Below are positions 5,961-9,244 of a stretch of 9,244 bases of DNA, piece after piece (position 1 is the first letter of the stretch; each line of letters begins with the position of its first letter). The notes beneath the pieces were generated by a model. The model ran no database searches and was not told where the DNA came from. It saw only the letters and a program-made list of their open reading frames with translations. The position numbers and the translations under genes were made by a program. The DNA comes from Methanosarcinales archaeon (GTDB lineage Archaea > Halobacteriota > Methanosarcinia > Methanosarcinales > Methanocomedenaceae), in assembly GCA_013330355.1 (NCBI GenBank), contig DUIM01000020.1, positions 1-9,244 on the forward strand, given 5' to 3'.

Positions 5961-5999
5961 TATACCCCGCAGCCCTGCTGCGATTGGGTGTGTCGTCAC
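5961..5999 (-). repeat. 39-bp hairpin repeat, copy 2 (inverted partner of 4276-4314)
   Basis: On the minus strand this copy keeps the stem CGCAGC/GCTGCG with loop AGG. The four differences from copy 1 are two in the outer palindrome, one converting a C-G pair to a U-G wobble, and one in the loop, so the hairpin is preserved. It begins 7 nt beyond the last stop codon of the broken minus-strand frames. Confidence 0.8.
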
Positions 6000-6005
6000 A
6001 ATTTT

Positions 6006-6391
6006 TTACTCGTGTTTATCACCTTCTACCAGAGTTTTTCTGACGTTCACAACTAAGTTTTCAAAATTTTCGTTTGTTTTGTTCTCTGGTTTTTAAGGTG
6101 CATTTGAGTTGAATTTATACCATTTATTGTAACAAGTTTGAATCTACTTGTCTACTTGAAATGCTAGCTCTTCGATTGGTTCATATATTGATGTATCTCT
6201 GTTATTTTTTCGACCTTTAGATGCCGATTTACAACATAAATTTTTCTTTTACGGCATTATCTGTAATGCATAATAAATGATGCATCAACAAAATGAATAC
6301 CAACAGAATCCACGATGTTCTGACCCTTTCCACATCCAGACATGCCTTCATAAATTGACCATACATTGAAAACCAAACGACCCGGGATATA
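6006..6391 (-). pseudogene. Possible decayed gene (relic reading frames), perhaps from a mobile element
   Basis: Two minus-strand frames here look protein-like but are broken. The frame from 6391 down to a stop at 6259-6257 gives 44 residues, including WSIYEGMSGCGKGQNIVDSV and HFVDASFIMHYR. A second frame from 6248 to a stop at 6008-6006 carries two internal stops (6146-6144 and 6095-6093) and includes KGRKNNRDTSIYEPIEELAF, CYNKWYKF and ENLVVNVRKTLVEGDKHE. The lack of any intact frame and the nearby terminal-looking hairpin suggest a degraded insertion sequence or other gene. I cannot name the family, and chance frames in AT-rich DNA remain possible. Confidence 0.3.
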
Positions 6392-6392
6392 T

Positions 6393-6435
6393 TATTGTAA
6401 AAATACAATACTTAATATATTAATATTGATATATC
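6393..6435 (+). promoter_or_regulatory. Palindrome-rich promoter of the pilin-like operon
   Basis: An 18-bp inverted repeat TATTGTA-AAAA-TACAATA (6393-6410) is followed directly by the self-complementary TTAATATATTAA (6412-6423), a likely TATA region, and by GATATATC (6428-6435). Transcription would then start near 6440-6445, downstream of the earliest possible start codon at 6436. This supports the internal start at 6496. The 18-bp repeat upstream of TATA is a candidate regulator site. Confidence 0.45.
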
Positions 6436-6495
6436 GTGATTAATATGTTAATCAGCATTCACAATTTTAAATACCATAATGATACCAGGCATGCT

Positions 6496-7005
6496 ATGTT
6501 ATTTGATGAGGCAGGAGCCGATGCGCTGCCCATGAGATTTGTAGCTGCCTCCGTGCTTATGGGAATCATTGTGGCATTATCTGCAACTGCACTGGCAGAT
6601 CTTACCAGGGATGCCCGGGTTAAGTGTTTTTCCGGAGACTTGTCCGCACTTGAGGGCAGGGCATCTGCCATATACCAGCAGGGGGGTGCCAGGGATGTAT
6701 CGGATGTATGGGATAATACCGGCACTAAAGAGATTGTCACATTTAGCGTACCGGATGGGGTAGAGTGCGTAGTCTTCGGAGCCATGCTGCCGCAGGGAGG
6801 AGGGGGGGCCATACATACCAATCCCCACGAACGTAATATCATCTACTATACAACGTACCAGGGCGTTACCCAAACCCTGCCTTCTAAAGCAAGGTATGCA
6901 ACCCTGCCAGGCCTGGACGAACCCATAGTTTTGATGCCTGGCTCCTATGAACTGACCCTGGAATTAGTGAAGGACAACAGCGGTACATATATCACATTAT
7001 ATTGA
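6496..7005 (+). CDS. Pilin-like single-span membrane protein, first gene of the operon
   Basis: From the ATG at 6496 the protein has 169 residues: a short polar N-terminus (MLFDEAGADALPMRF), one hydrophobic segment at about residues 14-35 (VAASVLMGIIVALSATALA), and an outside domain of about 130 residues rich in beta strands (VECVVFGAMLP, IIYYTTYQGV, SYELTLELV). There is no KG/RG pilin peptidase site before the hydrophobic stretch. The overall plan recalls haloarchaeal DUF7283-type proteins, a resemblance from memory. The frame is open back to an ATG at 6436, but that lies in the likely promoter. The AGG upstream of 6496 is a weak ribosome site, so the start is uncertain. It probably sits in the membrane with its C-terminal domain outside. 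Confidence 0.75.
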   Translation: MLFDEAGADALPMRFVAASVLMGIIVALSATALADLTRDARVKCFSGDLSALEGRASAIYQQGGARDVSDVWDNTGTKEIVTFSVPDGVECVVFGAMLPQGGGGAIHTNPHERNIIYYTTYQGVTQTLPSKARYATLPGLDEPIVLMPGSYELTLELVKDNSGTYITLY

Positions 7006-7014
7006 GGACAATGC

Positions 7015-7635
7015 ATGAAAACGAAATTTAAGGACGAGAGATTTCAGGACGATGAAAGGGCATGGGCAGATTTTCTTATCACCAGAGTAGGACTGCTGTT
7101 ATTTAGCTCAATACTACTTATCTCTGCTTTCAATATCCATACGCTGTTCATACAGCAGGAAGTTGCCGGGAAGATGGATACAGGTCTATCATCCCTTGCT
7201 TCATATATTGAGGATGTCGACAGCACAAGTATCCAGGGAGTACATTATTACACGTTCGATATTGACCCGGGCGTCAATATTGATATCTCAAGTAGGTATG
7301 TGTCCGCTTATTCTGACACAAAGACCGGCAGGGTCACCAGGGCCAGGGCATTGATGACAACTTTTTATCCCCAAAACAGCATATGGGACCGCAGGCCGGA
7401 ACTGCTGGAGGCAATTGCCTACAGGTGCGAGGGCAGGACCGGCCTGGGTGATGATGCATTGATAGATGGTGATTGGCAAAGTATCAATGAAATGCTGAAC
7501 CAGGCCGGGACCGAACTGGCGCAGGAGCCGTTCATTCCCGATACTATGCAACCGCTTATCGTGGAGAAAGTGATATTAAATATCCGGACCGAAGAAGGTG
7601 TGGAAAAAAGGGGGGTCACTATTGTTTACCAGTGA
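7015..7635 (+). CDS. Single-span membrane protein, second gene of the pilin-like operon
   Basis: A 206-residue protein I cannot assign to a family. A highly charged N-terminus (MKTKFKDERFQDDERAWADF) precedes a hydrophobic span at about 25-44 (ITRVGLLLFSSILLISAF). About 160 outside residues follow, with a helix after the membrane (VAGKMDTGLSSLASYIEDVD) as in type IV pilins, then beta-rich segments. Two features stand out: the YYTFDIDPGVNIDISSRYV stretch and the beta-strand C-terminus ending RGVTIVYQ. It has a single cysteine, in YRCEGRTG. The GAGG at the upstream gene's stop codon lies 7 nt before the ATG, so the two are closely linked (9-nt gap). It is most likely a minor pilin-like or secretion-pseudopilin subunit. 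The lack of an RG/KG cleavage motif suggests that it keeps its N-terminus. Confidence 0.8.
   Translation: MKTKFKDERFQDDERAWADFLITRVGLLLFSSILLISAFNIHTLFIQQEVAGKMDTGLSSLASYIEDVDSTSIQGVHYYTFDIDPGVNIDISSRYVSAYSDTKTGRVTRARALMTTFYPQNSIWDRRPELLEAIAYRCEGRTGLGDDALIDGDWQSINEMLNQAGTELAQEPFIPDTMQPLIVEKVILNIRTEEGVEKRGVTIVYQ
7610..7615 (+). promoter_or_regulatory. G-rich ribosome binding site within the previous gene, favouring a TTG start
   Basis: Six consecutive G residues, 6 nt before TTG at 7622, inside the end of the second operon gene. The alternative GTG at 7598 has no comparable site. Confidence 0.5.
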
Positions 7636-8074
7636 TGAACAAGCCGTGGTTGAACCCAACTCCGACCTTGTGGCAATGGCCCTTGCAGTCATCGGTTTTG
7701 TAATATTTATCTCGGTAATGGCACATACGTACCAGGTATACCAGGATAAGACATTCATTGTACAGCATTACGATGATGCGGCATCCCTGGCCGGACTGCT
7801 CAGTAATGACCCACTGCTGACTGCCCCTGAACGTCCTGGCCTGATAGATGCATCCAGGGTAGAGGAGCTGGGTATAGGAGACATCAACGAATTGAAAGAC
7901 AGGTATGGCACACGTTATGGTTTTTCATTTAAGGTCGAAGTGCCTCAAATTTATAGCAAGGTCGTGGGAACTTCCAAAGATCTAGGCGTATCGGCATCCA
8001 TTCCTGTGACCATCAGGTTGAACGAAGTTGAAGAGATGCCTGGCACACTGACGGTAAAGATATGGGAAAAATAA
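7622..8074 (+). CDS. Single-span membrane protein, third gene of the pilin-like operon (TTG start proposed)
   Basis: About 150 residues from a proposed TTG start. The frame could begin at GTG 7598, but the G-rich site at 7610-7615 and the family-like N-terminus both favour 7622. The N-terminus (FTSDEQAVVEPNSDLVAMAL) leads straight into a hydrophobic span at about 15-36, with a VEP motif at its edge. This recalls haloarchaeal DUF7285-type proteins, whose N-termini contain a QVEP-like motif before the span; that is from memory. The outside part has a helical stretch (YQDKTFIVQHYDDAASLAGLL) and then beta segments with the C-terminus GTLTVKIWEK. It overlaps the previous gene by 14 nt and ends one base before the next, which is strong evidence for coupled translation. 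Confidence 0.75.
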   Translation: MFTSDEQAVVEPNSDLVAMALAVIGFVIFISVMAHTYQVYQDKTFIVQHYDDAASLAGLLSNDPLLTAPERPGLIDASRVEELGIGDINELKDRYGTRYGFSFKVEVPQIYSKVVGTSKDLGVSASIPVTIRLNEVEEMPGTLTVKIWEK

Positions 8075-8075
8075 T

Positions 8076-9244
8076 ATGCGTTTGATAAAAGATACAAGGG
8101 GTTTTTCAAGTTCCATCGATGTTTTGTTATTCCTTGTGCTGGTGTCGGTCAGTGCGGTGCTGCTGGCGCCTGCAATGGTGGGCAATATCCAGTTAACAGC
8201 ACTGCACGATACTGGTGCGGCAGAGCACAATTCACAGGTGATAATGTCACTGCAAAATGGAAGGGTTGATGATTTTTCCTATGCTGTGGCTGGCACCCAG
8301 ATGGACTTCCTGATGGAAGAAACTCTTGGCCCAAGTGCTGTGGATTCGGGTATCTACCTTTCTGGTAAGAAACTGGTGGCGGGACGGGAGATAGAGCACA
8401 ATACTTTTGCAGGCCTTGCCAGCGAGTCGGTGGCATCCCAGTTCACCATATACCACGCTGACAGGTCTGTAAGGCTGAACCTGCTGACCGATGAGTACAG
8501 GGACAATGTGGATGTACAGATGCAGGATTACCTTGACATGCAAATCGGTGATAGATATAATTACAATGTCTCTGTTGTATGGCGGCCGTTTCGGGATGTG
8601 CCCATCGGGGGTGAGACACATATGGGCCGGCCGGTACCAGATACTGCTTATGTGGAGAGTACCTGGATCACTATGCCGTATCGTACTGAATTTACCCGGT
8701 ATCATGTGGAGGAGCTTATCGATGTGGAACTGAAAGCTGTCGGTCTTGACCTTAAGAAAGCCAGTGAGGTGCCAAGGGAACAAACTGAAGAGCATATCGC
8801 CGGGCATATCAACGATGCAATAAACAAGACTGTGGATGATGCAGTAGAAACGATCGTTGAGATGACTATTAAAAAGACAATCGAGAAGGCGCAGACTGCT
8901 GTAAACCAGCAGGTGGATAATGTGGTACCTGGCAATAGTTCGGGTATTAGTGACATTATCATGGACGAGGTACTGGATGAGTTGAAGAATGACCCGACAT
9001 TTATCGAGGATGCCGCCCTGGGGCTCAGCGAACAGATCACGGAGTACACGCAGGAAGTGGCCAGGGAGGAGGTACATGCTGTTATTGCCGGGGATGTGGA
9101 TGCACTGGCGTCTGATATTACCGACCAGTATGTGGGCAATGCTGCCACGGTTGAGGAGGCAAAGGTTGAGGTGCTGGATTATGTATTTTCGAGGATCGAT
9201 ATCAGCAGGGCAAGGATGACGCTGGCGCTCTGGGACAGGAATAG
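8076..9244 (+). CDS. Large single-span protein with long helical region, fourth gene of the pilin-like operon (3' partial)
   Basis: 389 codons are visible and the frame is open at the window end. The N-terminus MRLIKDTRGFSSSIDV includes an RG that could be an archaeal prepilin peptidase site, followed by a hydrophobic span at 14-34. The first outside part (about 60-200) contains HNTFAGLASESV, NVSVVWRPFRDVPIGGE and a STWITMP strand. In order and spacing these recall haloarchaeal DUF7284 proteins (HGT-x-AELLA, then WRP/WEPY, then a TLTV strand), from memory. From about 205 to 389 the sequence is almost wholly helical and charged (EEHIAGHINDAINKTVDDAV, then AREEVHAVIAGDVDALASDI), like the DUF7286 group. 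Haloarchaea encode those two separately, so this may be a joined form. The start is one base after the previous stop. Confidence 0.78.
   Translation, partial: MRLIKDTRGFSSSIDVLLFLVLVSVSAVLLAPAMVGNIQLTALHDTGAAEHNSQVIMSLQNGRVDDFSYAVAGTQMDFLMEETLGPSAVDSGIYLSGKKLVAGREIEHNTFAGLASESVASQFTIYHADRSVRLNLLTDEYRDNVDVQMQDYLDMQIGDRYNYNVSVVWRPFRDVPIGGETHMGRPVPDTAYVESTWITMPYRTEFTRYHVEELIDVELKAVGLDLKKASEVPREQTEEHIAGHINDAINKTVDDAVETIVEMTIKKTIEKAQTAVNQQVDNVVPGNSSGISDIIMDEVLDELKNDPTFIEDAALGLSEQITEYTQEVAREEVHAVIAGDVDALASDITDQYVGNAATVEEAKVEVLDYVFSRIDISRARMTLALWDRN

Larger units (their letters stand above)
5771..6495. other. 725-base stretch without an intact gene
   Basis: Contents in order: the fbp leader, TATA box and inverted repeat (5771-5870); roughly 90 bases with nothing recognised; the second 39-bp hairpin repeat (5961-5999); a run of broken minus-strand reading frames (6006-6391); and the palindrome-rich promoter region of the pilin-like operon (6393-6435), followed by its leader. 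The stretch is visibly more AT-rich than the genes beside it. I see no tRNA or other structured RNA gene. Confidence 0.6.

Noticed and set aside
8247..9077. A 276-residue open frame on the minus strand
   Set aside because: It lies opposite the fourth pilin-like gene, whose frame has coherent protein features and fits the operon spacing. The antisense translation has no recognisable domain.

Overview
The window looks archaeal, most likely from the Methanosarcinales or a related methanogenic or methanotrophic (ANME-type) lineage. The support is a small sulfite-reductase-like protein of the kind described in methanogens and ANME archaea, an Lrp/AsnC regulator, a DUF166 protein, archaeal TATA-like boxes close to start codons, Shine-Dalgarno sites, and a run of type IV pilin-like membrane proteins resembling haloarchaeal families. 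This assignment is inferred from gene content; no marker gene is present.

Layout. Positions 2-877 (+) hold the 3' part of a DUF362 protein with a ferredoxin-like insert. It converges on a small siroheme/[4Fe-4S] protein (1142-1816, -). That gene diverges from an Lrp/AsnC regulator (1965-2414, +) across a shared control region with a 17-bp palindrome on a core promoter, a natural regulator-target pair. Next comes a minus-strand pair: a 96-residue unknown protein overlapping a cysteine-rich DUF166 protein by an ATGA junction (3493 down to 2454). A gene-poor stretch with a 17-bp-stem hairpin and 16-bp tandem repeats separates it from a single-domain cyclophilin (3783-4208, -). Class I fructose-1,6-bisphosphatase and an unknown 160-residue protein form another minus-strand pair (5770 down to 4387).

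This fbp pair is flanked by two inverted copies of a 39-bp repeat (4276-4314 and 5961-5999; 35 of 39 bases identical), each with a small GC-rich hairpin. Beyond the right copy, 6006-6391 holds minus-strand reading frames broken by stops that look like a decayed gene, possibly a relic mobile element.

The right end (6496-9244, +) is a tightly packed four-gene operon of single-span proteins. Each has a short charged N-terminus, one hydrophobic segment and an outside domain. They resemble haloarchaeal DUF7283/7284/7285/7286-type proteins found near type IV pilus-like secretion ATPases, and probably form an uncharacterised surface or secretion system. The last gene runs off the window. The pilin-like operon is the least described system here, and the Lrp/sulfite-reductase-like pair is the clearest regulatory hypothesis.
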